Origin: Pannonibacter phragmitetus DSM 14782
GTDB taxonomy: Bacteria; Pseudomonadota; Alphaproteobacteria; Rhizobiales; Stappiaceae
NCBI RefSeq assembly: GCF_000382365.1
Contig: NZ_KB908233.1
Location: forward strand, 1-64,000
Length of the DNA stretch: 64,000 bases
Direction of reading: 5' to 3'
Part shown: one piece after another, positions 46,402 to 55,523 of the stretch
Layout: each line of letters starts with the position of its first letter
Position numbering within the stretch: the first letter of the stretch is position 1
Made by a program: the position numbers and the translations under genes
Notes under the pieces: generated by a model
What the model was told of the DNA's origin: nothing
What the model saw: only the letters and a program-made list of their open reading frames with translations
Database searches by the model: none

Positions 46402-48684
46402 ATGATACTGGAACGTGACCCGCCCGCGGATTTGGACCAGGGGTCGCGCGGCCGTGCTGGCCGCAGAGCCGGTCTGGCCGTGATGCTGGCCGCTCTCCTG
46501 GCGATTTCTGTCACCTTTGCCGTGCTGACGGGACTGACCCCGATTGCTCCGACGCCGGAAGTCGTCTGGGTTGCGATGATGGTCAATGGCGGGCTTGGCG
46601 CGGCTCTTGTCGGCATCATCGGCCGGGAAATCTTCAAGCTTGTGCAGGCACGGCGCAGGGGCAGGGCGGCGGCTCGGCTGCATGTGCGCATTGTCGCCAT
46701 GTTCAGCCTCATCGCCGCAGTGCCGGCCATCCTGATGGCAATTCTTGCGGCCATCACGCTCGATCAGGGCCTCGACCGCTGGTTCGAGCAGCGCACACGC
46801 CAGATCATCGACAATGCCCTGACTGTGGCGCAGGCCTATCTGCAGGAACATGCGCGCGTGCTGCGCGGCGATCTGATCGCCATGTCGCAGGATGTGGATC
46901 AGGCCAAGGCGGTCTATGAGTTCGAGCCCACGCGCTTCGATGCCTTCTTCGCCGGTCAGGCACAGCTGCGCGGCATCGTGGCAGCGTTCCTGCTGAAGGC
47001 GGATGGCACGGTCGTCACCCGCGTCATCCTGGTGCCCGATGTCAACATCCTGCTGCCGCCAAATGACGTCTATGCCAAGGCGGATGAGGGAGAGGCGGTT
47101 CTGATCGCTCCGGGCCGGTCCAATCTGGTCGGGGGCATCGTCAAACTGGATGCCTATGACGGCATGTATCTCTATGTTGCCCGGACGGTGGATCAGCGTG
47201 TGCTGGATTACCAGCGCCTCGCCGAAGAAGGGGCAAGTGAATACAGCCAGCTGGAGCGCAGCCGCTTTGGCGTGCAGATCGCCTTCGCGCTCGTCTATCT
47301 GGGCGTGGCGCTGGTGCTGCTGCTGTCCGCCATCTGGATCGGCTTCGGCTTTGCCAACCGGCTCGTGTCGCCCATCCGGCGTCTGATTTCGGCGGCGGAT
47401 CAGGTGTCCAAGGGCAATCTCTATGTGGAGGTGATGACCGAGAAGTCGGAAGGCGATCTCGCCAATCTCGGCACCACCTTCAACAACATGACCGGCCAGC
47501 TGCGCGGCCAGCGCGATGCGCTGCTGGCGGCCAACGAGCAGATTGACCGCCGCCGCCGTTTCACCGAAGCGGTTCTCTCCGGCGTTACCACCGGCGTGAT
47601 CGGCATCGATGATGACGGTGCCATCACGCTCGTCAACCGGTCGGCGCGGGATCTGCTGAGGGTGGAGGAGAGCGAGATCCTCGACCGTCCGCTGGCTGAT
47701 GTCATTCCGGAGCTGGCCGGGTTTGTCAGCGAGGCGCTGGCGAAGGAGAGCGAGCGGATCAAGGAAACGCAGATTTCGCTGCGGACAGGCGGGCGGGAGC
47801 GCACGGTGAATGCACGCATCACCACCGAGCTTTCCACCCGGCGCGAGCATGGTTTTGTGGTGACCCTCGACGACATCACCGACCTTGTGTCAGCACAGCG
47901 CAATTCGGCCTGGGCGGATGTGGCAAGGCGCATCGCCCATGAAATCAAGAATCCGCTGACCCCGATCCAGCTGTCTGCCGAGCGCATCCGCCGCCGCTAT
48001 GGCAAGAAGGTGGAGGACGACCGCTCCGTCTTCGACCAGTGCATCGACACGATCATCCGGCAGGTCGGCGATATCGGCCAGATGGTGGACGAGTTCTCTT
48101 CCTTTGCCCGCATGCGCAAGCCCGCCAAGTCCATGGCTGACCTGCGCAACACGGTGCGGGAAGCTGCTTTCATGCAGAGCGTCGGCAATCCGGAAATCGA
48201 GGTGAAGACCGATCTGCCGGAAGAGAGCATCGAAGCCTGTTTTGACAGCCGCCTGATCGGTCAGGCACTCACCAACGTGATCAAGAATGCCGCCGAGGCC
48301 ATCTCCGGCCGCAGCGGAGACAATTTGCCCAAGGGCCGCATCCGCATCCGGCCGAGGCATGACGACGGCAAGGCCGTGATCGATGTCATCGACAATGGCA
48401 TCGGCCTGCCCAGCCAGGAGCGGCAGAAGCTGCTGGAGCCCTACATGACGACGCGCGAAAAGGGCACCGGCCTTGGCCTCGCCATCGTGCGCAAGATCAT
48501 GGAAGACCACAATGGCAGCATCGAGCTGCTGGACGCGCCGGACCTTGCCCCGGACGAAACCGGCGCCATGGTGCGCCTCATCATCGGACAGCCCGCCACC
48601 GAAGACAGCACGGCGCAAGCCGGAAGAGCGGAGTCCGGAACCCCATCCGACATCAAAGAACAAGTGACGAGCCATGGCCTATGA
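46402..48684 (+). CDS. ntrY: Nitrogen/redox sensor histidine kinase NtrY
   Basis: NtrY is the membrane kinase of the NtrYX pair, linked in alphaproteobacteria to nitrogen, redox and envelope responses. In 760 residues there are N-terminal helices (AVMLAALLAISVTFAVLTGL, VNGGLGAALVGIIG, FSLIAAVPAILMAILAAITL), a periplasmic loop, then another helix near 290-315. A HAMP domain (SPIRRLISAADQVSKGNLYV) and a PAS domain (ERRRRFTEA-like RRRRFTEAVLSGVTTGVIGI) follow. The H-box is [20 protein letters not shown], and the ATPase has NVIKNAAEAI, DNGIGLP and GTGLGLAIV. It overlaps ntrX by 11 bp. Confidence 0.97.
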   Translation: MILERDPPADLDQGSRGRAGRRAGLAVMLAALLAISVTFAVLTGLTPIAPTPEVVWVAMMVNGGLGAALVGIIGREIFKLVQARRRGRAAARLHVRIVAMFSLIAAVPAILMAILAAITLDQGLDRWFEQRTRQIIDNALTVAQAYLQEHARVLRGDLIAMSQDVDQAKAVYEFEPTRFDAFFAGQAQLRGIVAAFLLKADGTVVTRVILVPDVNILLPPNDVYAKADEGEAVLIAPGRSNLVGGIVKLDAYDGMYLYVARTVDQRVLDYQRLAEEGASEYSQLERSRFGVQIAFALVYLGVALVLLLSAIWIGFGFANRLVSPIRRLISAADQVSKGNLYVEVMTEKSEGDLANLGTTFNNMTGQLRGQRDALLAANEQIDRRRRFTEAVLSGVTTGVIGIDDDGAITLVNRSARDLLRVEESEILDRPLADVIPELAGFVSEALAKESERIKETQISLRTGGRERTVNARITTELSTRREHGFVVTLDDITDLVSAQRNSAWADVARRIAHEIKNPLTPIQLSAERIRRRYGKKVEDDRSVFDQCIDTIIRQVGDIGQMVDEFSSFARMRKPAKSMADLRNTVREAAFMQSVGNPEIEVKTDLPEESIEACFDSRLIGQALTNVIKNAAEAISGRSGDNLPKGRIRIRPRHDDGKAVIDVIDNGIGLPSQERQKLLEPYMTTREKGTGLGLAIVRKIMEDHNGSIELLDAPDLAPDETGAMVRLIIGQPATEDSTAQAGRAESGTPSDIKEQVTSHGL

Positions 48685-50041
48685 CATCCTGATCGTCGAT
48701 GACGAGACCGATATCCGTGAGATGATCGCCGGCATCCTTGATGACGAGGGCTATGGCACGCGCACGGCCAGCGATAGTGACACGGCGCTTGCCGCCATCA
48801 AGGAGCGGCGGCCGTCCCTCGTGGTGCTGGACATCTGGCTTCAGGGCAGCCGCCTCGACGGGCTGGCGCTGCTGGACGAGATCAAGGCCCAGGACAAGGA
48901 TCTTCCGGTCGTCATCATTTCCGGCCACGGCAATGTGGAAACCGCCGTTTCCGCCATCAAGCGCGGCGCCTATGACTATATCGAGAAGCCGTTCAAGGCC
49001 GACCGGCTGCTGCTGATCACGGAGCGCGCGCTGGAAGCCTCCATGCTGAAGCGCGAGATCCGCGACCTGAAGCAGCGCAGCGGCGATGCCTCCCGCTTCA
49101 TCGGCGAGTCCTCGGCCATCAACCAGCTGCGCCAGACCATCGAACGGATCGCCGGCACCAACAGCCGCATTCTGATTTCCGGCCCGTCGGGCGCGGGCAA
49201 GGAACTGGCCGCGCGTCAGGTGCACGAGCTGTCGCCGCGCGCGAAGGGGCCGTTCGTTGCCATCAACGCTGCCACCATCACCCCCGACCGCATGGAGGAG
49301 GAACTCTTCGGCATCGAGGATGAAGGCGGTAACCTGCGCAAGGTTGGCGCGCTGGAAGAGGCGCATGGCGGCACGCTCTATCTCGATGAAGTGGCCGACA
49401 TGCCGCGCGAGACGCAGGGCAAGATCCTGCGGGTGCTGGTGGACCAGACCTTCACCCGCCTTGGCGGCTCCACCCGCGTGCAGGTTGACGTGCGCATTCT
49501 TTCCTCGACCGCCCGCAATCTCGAAGAGGAAATCGCCAACGGCGCCTTCCGCGAGGACCTCTACCACCGCCTTGGCGTCGTGCCGCTGCGCGTGCCGGGG
49601 CTGGCCGAGCGGCGCGAGGATGTGCCGATCCTGGTGCGGCACTTCATGGAGCAGATTTCCGCCTCCGCAGGCCTGCCCATGCGCCGCATCGGCGATGATG
49701 CCATGGCAGTGCTGCAGACCCACGACTGGCCGGGCAACATCCGCCAGCTGCGCAACAATGTGGAGCGGCTGATGATCCTCACCCGGGCAGACCCCGAGGC
49801 CGTGATCACGGCGGATCTCCTGCCTTCGGAAGTCGGCTCCATGGTGCCAAGCCTTCCGGCCAATGGCGGCGGCGAGCATCTGATGTCCATGCCGCTGCGC
49901 GATGCACGCGAAGTGTTCGAGCGCGAATATCTTCAGGCGCAGATCAAGCGCTTTGGCGGCAACATCTCGCGCACCGCAGAATTCGTGGGCATGGAACGTT
50001 CAGCCTTGCATCGCAAGCTGAAGTCGTTAGGTCTATCGTGA
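48674..50041 (+). CDS. ntrX: Response regulator NtrX
   Basis: NtrX is the partner of NtrY. The 455 residues have a receiver domain with LVVLDIWLQGSRLDGL (phospho-aspartate near residue 53). The AAA+ domain has Walker A GPSGAGKE and GGTLYLDEVADMPRE, and a C-terminal helix-turn-helix region (NISRTAEFVGMERSALHRKL). The GAFTGA loop needed to contact sigma-54 is missing: in its place stands LFGIEDEGGNLRKVGALEEA. This fits known NtrX proteins, which probably act as DNA-binding regulators without sigma-54 activation. It is coupled to ntrY and followed 42 bp later by trkA. Confidence 0.97.
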   Translation: MAYDILIVDDETDIREMIAGILDDEGYGTRTASDSDTALAAIKERRPSLVVLDIWLQGSRLDGLALLDEIKAQDKDLPVVIISGHGNVETAVSAIKRGAYDYIEKPFKADRLLLITERALEASMLKREIRDLKQRSGDASRFIGESSAINQLRQTIERIAGTNSRILISGPSGAGKELAARQVHELSPRAKGPFVAINAATITPDRMEEELFGIEDEGGNLRKVGALEEAHGGTLYLDEVADMPRETQGKILRVLVDQTFTRLGGSTRVQVDVRILSSTARNLEEEIANGAFREDLYHRLGVVPLRVPGLAERREDVPILVRHFMEQISASAGLPMRRIGDDAMAVLQTHDWPGNIRQLRNNVERLMILTRADPEAVITADLLPSEVGSMVPSLPANGGGEHLMSMPLRDAREVFEREYLQAQIKRFGGNISRTAEFVGMERSALHRKLKSLGLS

Positions 50042-50083
50042 GACTAGCGCAGTGAAAGCGCTTCAAACGGGGACATGTGACCG

Positions 50084-51460
50084 ATGAAGGTCGTCATTTG
50101 CGGGGCAGGACAGGTCGGTTACGGCATCGCCGAACGTCTGGCTGCGGAACAGAACGATGTGTCAGTGATCGATTCGTCGTCGAAGCTGATTGCTGCCATC
50201 GGTGATCAGCTTGACGTGCGCGGTTTCGTCGGCAACGGCGCCCATCCGGATGTGCTGGCGCAGGCTGGTGCAGACGAAGCGGACATGATCATCGCCGTCA
50301 CGCTCTATGACGAGGTGAACATGGTTGCCTGCCAGGTGGCCCATTCCCTCTTCAATGTGCCGACCAAGGTCGCGCGCGTGCGTGCCCAGAGCTATCTCCA
50401 GGGCCGCTGGAGCAATCTCTTTGCCCGTGAAAACCTGCCCATCGACGTGATCATCTCGCCGGAGATCGAGGTGGGCGACATGGTGCTGCGCCGCCTGTCG
50501 CTGCCCGGCGCAGTGGAGACCATGCGCTTTGCCGATGATCAGGTCGTGGTTATCGGCGTCAATTGCGAGGAAGACTGCCCAGTTGTCGACACGCCGCTGC
50601 GCCAGCTGACAGACCTCTTCCCTGATCTTGGCTCCGTGGTCGTCGGCATCAACCGGGGCGGCAAGCTGTTTGCCCCCAAAAGCTCCGACAGCATGCTTGT
50701 GGGCGATCTTGCCTATGTGGTGGCCCGCCGCGATCAGGTGCGCCGCACCCTCGGAATCTTCGGTCACGAGGAACCGGAAGCCACCCGTGTCGTCATTGCC
50801 GGCGGCGGCAACATTGGTCTTTACGTTGCCCGCGCCCTTGAGCAGCGCCAGACATCCACCCGGGTGAAGATCATCGAATCGTCCCGCGAGCGCGCTGTCG
50901 GCATCGCCAATGAGCTGAAGCGTACCGTGATTCTTCACGGCAGCGCGCTGGATCAGGGGATCCTGGAAGAGGCGGATGTAGAAACCGCCGATACCATGAT
51001 CACGCTGACCAATGATGACGAGGTGAACATCCTCTCCTGCGTCATGGCCAAGAAGCTTGGCTGCAAGCGCAACCTGTCGCTGCTCAACAATCCGAGCTAT
51101 CCGGCCTTTGCCAATGCGCTGGGGATCGATGCCTTCATCAATCCGCGTGCGGTGACGATTTCCCGCATTCTCCAGCATGTGCGCCGGGGCCGCATCCGCG
51201 GCGTCCAGTCGCTGCACAATGGCGCGGCGGAGATCATCGAGGCCGAAGCGCTGGAAACCTCGCCGCTGGTCGGCCGTCCTTTGCGCGAAGTTGACCTGCA
51301 GGACGGTATCCGCATTGGTGCGGTGTTCCGCAATGGCAAGGTTCTGACCCCCAATGGCGATGTGCAGATCCAGGCGCGCGACCGGATCGTCATGTTTGCC
51401 ATGGCTAACCGGGTGCGCCAGGTGGAGCAGATGTTCCGCGTCAGCCTTGAATTCTTCTGA
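50084..51460 (+). CDS. trkA: Trk potassium uptake regulatory protein TrkA
   Basis: TrkA is the cytosolic NAD-binding subunit that gates Trk potassium channels. The 458-residue protein is a tandem of RCK units: MKVVICGAGQVGYGIAERLA at 1-20 and RVVIAGGGNIGLYVARALEQ at about 234-253, each a Rossmann NAD site. Each is followed by a TrkA_C domain (VGDMVLRRLSLPGAVETM; the second ends QARDRIVMFAM). No trkH/trkG channel gene is in the window. Its place directly after ntrYX is standard in rhizobia. Confidence 0.97.
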   Translation: MKVVICGAGQVGYGIAERLAAEQNDVSVIDSSSKLIAAIGDQLDVRGFVGNGAHPDVLAQAGADEADMIIAVTLYDEVNMVACQVAHSLFNVPTKVARVRAQSYLQGRWSNLFARENLPIDVIISPEIEVGDMVLRRLSLPGAVETMRFADDQVVVIGVNCEEDCPVVDTPLRQLTDLFPDLGSVVVGINRGGKLFAPKSSDSMLVGDLAYVVARRDQVRRTLGIFGHEEPEATRVVIAGGGNIGLYVARALEQRQTSTRVKIIESSRERAVGIANELKRTVILHGSALDQGILEEADVETADTMITLTNDDEVNILSCVMAKKLGCKRNLSLLNNPSYPAFANALGIDAFINPRAVTISRILQHVRRGRIRGVQSLHNGAAEIIEAEALETSPLVGRPLREVDLQDGIRIGAVFRNGKVLTPNGDVQIQARDRIVMFAMANRVRQVEQMFRVSLEFF

Positions 51461-51553
51461 TCCGCCGGTCAGGATGTGCTGAAAGGGTATTCTCCCGCAC
51501 CCGCCTCCCGCCTTGCCCGCCCAACGTTCCGGCCTTTGCCGTAAGGAGTTCTC

Positions 51554-52420
51554 ATGAGCCGCATTGCCTATGTGAATGGACAGTACCTGCCACACTCTTC
51601 GGCCGCCGTGCATGTGGAAGACCGTGGCTACCAGTTTGCCGATGGCGTCTATGAGGTCTGCGAGGTCTGGCAGGGCAATCTGGTGGATGGCCCGCGCCAT
51701 CTGGCGCGTCTGGAGCGCTCTTGCAGCGAGCTGCGCATCCCCATGCCGATGGAACATAAGCCGCTGACGCTGGTTCTGAAGGAAGTCATCCGCCGCAACA
51801 AGGTGCGCAACGGCATTGTCTACATGCAGGTGACGCGCGGTGTGGCCCGGCGCGATCACTTCTTCCCGCTGACGCCCATCGCACCGGCGCTGGTGATCAC
51901 GGCCAAGCCAACCAATCCGGCTGCCTCCGACAAGCAGGCAGAGACGGGTATCGCCGTTGTCAGCCACCCGGAAAACCGCTGGCCGCGTGTGGACATCAAG
52001 ACCGTTGGCCTGCTGCCGAACGTGCTGGCCAAGCAATATGCCCGCGAGCAGGGCGCCAAGGAAGTCTGGTACGTGGATCAGGACGGCTATGTCACCGAAG
52101 GCGGTTCGACCAATGCCTGGATCGTCACGAAGGACGGCGCTCTGGTGACGCGCCCGGCCGAAAGCGGCATCCTGCGCGGCATCACCCGCAGCGTGGTTCT
52201 GGATCTGGTCGAGCGCGAGGGCCTGCGCTTTGAAGAGCGTCCGTTCTCGCTGGAAGAGGCGAAGACAGCGCGCGAGGCTTTCGTGACGGCCGCCTCCACC
52301 ATCTGCATGCCGGTGGTCAGTCTCGATGGGGTCTCGGTCGGCAACGGCCATCCTGGGACTGTTGCGACGGAGTTGCGCAAGCAGTTCCATACAGCAACCC
52401 ATCTTGATGAAATATATTGA
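51554..52420 (+). CDS. dat: D-amino-acid aminotransferase
   Basis: A 288-residue PLP-dependent class IV aminotransferase, the fold of D-alanine and branched-chain aminotransferases. Visible features are YVNGQYLPHSSAAVHVEDRG (about 5-24), YQFADGVYEVCEVW, RSCSELRIP, the PLP lysine in VDIKTVGLLPNVLAKQYA (about 148-165), VTEGGSTNAW and ILRGITRSVVLDL. The sequence is closest in feel to D-amino-acid transaminases that supply D-Glu or D-Ala, but a branched-chain or aminodeoxychorismate role cannot be excluded. It stands between trkA and hfq, as in other rhizobia. Confidence 0.87.
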   Translation: MSRIAYVNGQYLPHSSAAVHVEDRGYQFADGVYEVCEVWQGNLVDGPRHLARLERSCSELRIPMPMEHKPLTLVLKEVIRRNKVRNGIVYMQVTRGVARRDHFFPLTPIAPALVITAKPTNPAASDKQAETGIAVVSHPENRWPRVDIKTVGLLPNVLAKQYAREQGAKEVWYVDQDGYVTEGGSTNAWIVTKDGALVTRPAESGILRGITRSVVLDLVEREGLRFEERPFSLEEAKTAREAFVTAASTICMPVVSLDGVSVGNGHPGTVATELRKQFHTATHLDEIY

Positions 52421-52595
52421 TGATATGAAATAGTGCTGGGGTAACGGACGAGACTTGTTGTAAACTTGACCATCGGCGCCCGGTTCATCCGGGAGAGGCG
52501 CTTACGTTTGTGTTTTTTGCCTCGTTTGCCGGTCGCACAACAAGATCATGTCAGATGCCCCGGCCGCGGACGACAGAAACAGGATAAGAAGACTC

Positions 52596-52853
52596 ATGGC
52601 TGAGCGTGCACAGAATCTGCAGGACACCTTCCTCAACTACCTCCGCAAACAGAAAGTTCCGCTGACGATCTTCCTCATCAATGGCGTGAAACTTCAGGGC
52701 GTGGTGACGTGGTTTGATAATTTCTGCGTTCTTCTGCGCCGGGATGGTCATTCGCAGCTTGTCTACAAGCATGCCATTTCGACCATCATGCCGAACGGCC
52801 CCGTGCAGCTGTTCGAAGGCGGTGAAGAAGGCGCCGAAAAAGCAGGCGCCTGA
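52596..52853 (+). CDS. hfq: RNA chaperone Hfq
   Basis: Hfq is the Sm-like hexamer that pairs small RNAs with mRNAs. The 85-residue protein starts [20 protein letters not shown] and shows the Sm1 block [20 protein letters not shown] and the Sm2 block [11 protein letters not shown] short acidic tail follows ([12 protein letters not shown]). ATG 52596 matches the family; an in-frame ATG at 52548 would add 16 residues with no support. AGGA lies upstream. It is followed with no gap by hflX, whose TTG comes straight after the hfq stop. Confidence 0.98.
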   Translation: MAERAQNLQDTFLNYLRKQKVPLTIFLINGVKLQGVVTWFDNFCVLLRRDGHSQLVYKHAISTIMPNGPVQLFEGGEEGAEKAGA

Positions 52854-54311
52854 TTGGCTCGCAAGAACAGACAGGCCGGAGAGGGCAGCTCCGGCAACGA
52901 TTTTGGAGATCAGGACTGGCTGGACGGGGAAGACAGCCGGGGCAGGCGTGATGGCCATGGTGAGCCCGCCGCCCCCGGTGGTGAACTTGTCTTCAAGGGA
53001 CCGTCTTCCCGGGCGCTGGTGATCGAGCCGGTTCTGCCGGAGCGGCTTCCCAAAGGCTTTGAAGGCACGCCGCCGCCCACGCGCACGCCCGAGGCGCGGC
53101 TGGAAGAGGCCGTAGGCCTGTGTGCCGCCATTGAGCTTGAGATCGTTTCCGCCTCCATCGCGCGCATCCACACGCCGCGTCCTGCGACGCTCCTGGGTCC
53201 TGGCAAGGTGGAAGAAATCGCGCGCGCAGCGGAAGAGGGCGAAGTGGACGTGGTCGTGATCGACCATGCACTGACGCCGATCCAGCAGCGCAATCTCGAA
53301 AAGGCGATGAAGACCAAGGTGATCGACCGGACCGGTCTGATCCTGGAGATCTTCGGCGCGCGCGCCCGCACCAAGGAAGGCCGTCTGCAGGTGGACCTTG
53401 CCCATCTGACCTGGCAGAAGAGCCGCCTCGTGCGCTCCTGGACCCACCTTGAACGCCAGCGCGGCGGTGTCGGCTTCATGGGCGGCCCCGGTGAAACCCA
53501 GATCGAGGCGGACCGCCGCCAGATCCAGGACAAGATCATGCGGCTGGAGCGGGAACTGGATCAGGTGCGCCGCACCCGTGACCTGCACCGCAAGAAGCGC
53601 AAGAAGATCCCCCAGCCGGTCATCGCGCTGGTCGGCTACACCAACGCCGGCAAGTCGACCCTGTTCAACCGGCTGACGCAATCGGATGTTTTCGCCAAGG
53701 ACCTGCTGTTTGCCACGCTGGACCCGACGCTGCGCCGCATCCGCCTGCCGCACGGGCGCGAGGTGATCCTCTCCGACACCGTGGGCTTCATCTCCGAACT
53801 GCCGACACATCTGGTCGCCGCCTTCCGCGCCACGCTGGAAGAGGTGCTGGAAGCCGATCTCATCCTGCATGTGCGCGACATTTCGCACGATGACAGCGAT
53901 GCCCAGTCGGTGGATGTGGGCCGCACGCTGGCCGACCTTGGCGTCAATCCGCAGACCGGTGCGCCGGTCGTGGAAGTGTGGAACAAGATCGACAATCTCG
54001 ATCCGGAACGCCGCGCAAAGCTGCTGGAAGCCAACGGTCCGGAAGGCGCCATCGCGCTGTCTGCCCTGACAGGCGACGGCATCCCGGCGCTGTTGTCACG
54101 CATCGAGGCCTTCATGGCCGTGGGCGATGACCGCTTCGAGCTTGCCCTGCCGGTGACGGACGGCGAGTTGCTGGCCGGTCTCTACCAGATGGGCGAGGTG
54201 CTGGAGCGGGTGGACGGTGAAGAGGTCATCGAACTGACGGTGCGCATCTCCGACAAGCAGAAGGGCCCCTTCCGCAGCCGCTACGGCGCCTATATTTCCG
54301 GGGCGGATTGA
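52854..54311 (+). CDS. hflX: GTPase HflX
   Basis: HflX is a ribosome-associated GTPase that splits stalled ribosomes. The 485 residues have an N-terminal domain (LLGPGKVEEIARAAEEGEVD to VDLAHLTWQKSRLVRSW, about 107-195) and a coiled linker (LERELDQVRRTRDLHRKK). The G domain has G1 VGYTNAGKSTLFNRL, G3 LSDTVGFISELPTHL and G4 VWNKIDNL, followed by a C-terminal domain. The start is TTG 52854, directly after the hfq stop, and an acidic unstructured tail of about 40 residues precedes the domain. A later start cannot be ruled out. Confidence 0.95.
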   Translation: MARKNRQAGEGSSGNDFGDQDWLDGEDSRGRRDGHGEPAAPGGELVFKGPSSRALVIEPVLPERLPKGFEGTPPPTRTPEARLEEAVGLCAAIELEIVSASIARIHTPRPATLLGPGKVEEIARAAEEGEVDVVVIDHALTPIQQRNLEKAMKTKVIDRTGLILEIFGARARTKEGRLQVDLAHLTWQKSRLVRSWTHLERQRGGVGFMGGPGETQIEADRRQIQDKIMRLERELDQVRRTRDLHRKKRKKIPQPVIALVGYTNAGKSTLFNRLTQSDVFAKDLLFATLDPTLRRIRLPHGREVILSDTVGFISELPTHLVAAFRATLEEVLEADLILHVRDISHDDSDAQSVDVGRTLADLGVNPQTGAPVVEVWNKIDNLDPERRAKLLEANGPEGAIALSALTGDGIPALLSRIEAFMAVGDDRFELALPVTDGELLAGLYQMGEVLERVDGEEVIELTVRISDKQKGPFRSRYGAYISGAD

Positions 54312-54423
54312 GGCAGGGCTCAATCCAAGGTTCTGAGATGCTGACGCATCACGCCTTGGAAATGCTCAGGCGCCACACGGGCTAATCCCGGAAACAGCCG
54401 GTGCCTTTGCCACACGAACAGCG

Positions 54424-54578
54424 GTCATCCCGGGCCGAACGCAGTGAGGACCCGGGATCCACTCGCTTGCAGAGCGCTTGAGAGGCTCTCAAGTCAGTTT
54501 GCCTGACCCTTTCGGCAACACATCCACCGCTCTGGAAACGAGTGGTTCCCGGCTCGCGCTGCGCTTGGCTAGGATGAC
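54424..54578. repeat. Imperfect inverted repeat between hflX and mazG
   Basis: Two arms (54424-54465 and 54539-54578) are inverted imperfect copies: the left begins GTCATCCCGGGCCGAACGCA and the right ends GGCTAGGATGAC. An inner perfect palindrome CTTGAGA-GGC-TCTCAAG lies at 54477-54493. It separates the convergent hflX and mazG genes. The GTCATCCCGG start is the commonly seen alphaproteobacterial intergenic repeat type. The 287-bp gap holds nothing else that I recognise. Confidence 0.7.
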
Positions 54579-54598
54579 ACTGAATTTAATTAGCCGTC

Positions 54599-55438
54599 TT
54601 ATTTCTTCTTCGCCGCCTGCCAGATTTCTTCCATCTCGTCCAGAGTGAGCGCCTCCAGCGTGGTGCCGCGCCGGGTGGCTTCGGCTTCGATGGCGGCGAA
54701 GCGGTGGCGGAATTTGGCGTTGGTGCGCTTGAGGGCCGCTTCCGGTTCCACTTCGAGATGACGGGCAAGGTTGGCAACGGCAAAGAGCACGTCACCCAGT
54801 TCGTCCTTCACAGCATCGGGCACGGAGCCGGTGACGGCTGGCGGCGTGTGGTCCTTGAGTTCGGCTTCAAGCTCGTCCAGCTCCTCGCGGATCTTGGCAA
54901 AGACGGGGCCGAGCGTGTCCCAGTCAAAGCCGGCCTTCGCCGCTCGGCGCTGGATCTTTTCCGCTTCCATCAGGGCCGGGAAGGCGGACGGCACCGCGTC
55001 GAGATAGCCCGGTTCGGTGTCCGGCAGACCCTGAGCGGCCCGGCGGGCCTTGCGCTCGGCCTTTTCCTCCGCTTTGATCCTGTCCCACATGCCCTTGGCC
55101 ATGCCGGAGGAGCGGGCCTCCTCGCTGCCGAAGACATGCGGATGGCGGCGGATCATCTTCTTCGTGATCGCCTCGACCACATCGGGGAAGCTGAAGGCGC
55201 CTTGCTCCTCGGCCATGCGGGCGTGATAGATGACCTGCAGCAGCAGATCGCCCAGTTCCTCACGCAGATCATCCAGATCATTGCGGCTGATGGCTTCGGC
55301 CACCTCATAAGCCTCTTCCACCGTGTAGGGCGCGATTGTGCCGAAGTCCTGCTCCAGATCCCAGGGGCAGCCGGTCACCGGCGTGCGCAGCGCGGCCATG
55401 ATGTCGATGAGAACGGAGATATCGCGGCCATGTTTCAT
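54599..55438 (-). CDS. mazG: Nucleoside triphosphate pyrophosphohydrolase MazG
   Basis: MazG hydrolyses nucleoside triphosphates, including aberrant ones, to monophosphates. The 279 residues hold two all-alpha NTP-PPase modules. The first has VEEAYEVAEAISRNDLDDLR and EELGDLLLQVIYHARMAEE (about 35-75), with the EExxE...ExxD metal ligands. The second has DWDTLGPVFAKIREELDELE and VKDELGDVLFAVANLARHLE (about 170-240). ATG 55438 is the start. It is convergent with hflX and lies just downstream of the ABC importer genes on the same strand. Confidence 0.95.
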   Translation of the reverse strand: MKHGRDISVLIDIMAALRTPVTGCPWDLEQDFGTIAPYTVEEAYEVAEAISRNDLDDLREELGDLLLQVIYHARMAEEQGAFSFPDVVEAITKKMIRRHPHVFGSEEARSSGMAKGMWDRIKAEEKAERKARRAAQGLPDTEPGYLDAVPSAFPALMEAEKIQRRAAKAGFDWDTLGPVFAKIREELDELEAELKDHTPPAVTGSVPDAVKDELGDVLFAVANLARHLEVEPEAALKRTNAKFRHRFAAIEAEATRRGTTLEALTLDEMEEIWQAAKKK

Positions 55439-55490
55439 GAGAGAATCCGGTAGGAGAGTGTCTTTTGAAACCGGACCTTACCGGCTGGCA

Positions 55491-55520
55491 GGCCCCGCGT
55501 GAAGCTGCGGGGCCTGTTTT
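55491..55520 (+). terminator. Hairpin between the ABC permease and mazG
   Basis: GGCCCCGC and GCGGGGCC form an 8-bp stem, with TGTTTT on the plus strand behind it. All flanking genes read leftward; in that direction no U run follows, so it may act as a weak terminator or an mRNA 3' stabiliser for the permease transcript. Confidence 0.5.
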
Positions 55521-55523
55521 CGC

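Noticed and set aside
52548-52595. N-terminal extension of hfq from an upstream in-frame ATG
   Set aside because: The extension has no counterpart in the Hfq family, and ATG 52596 has its own AGGA.
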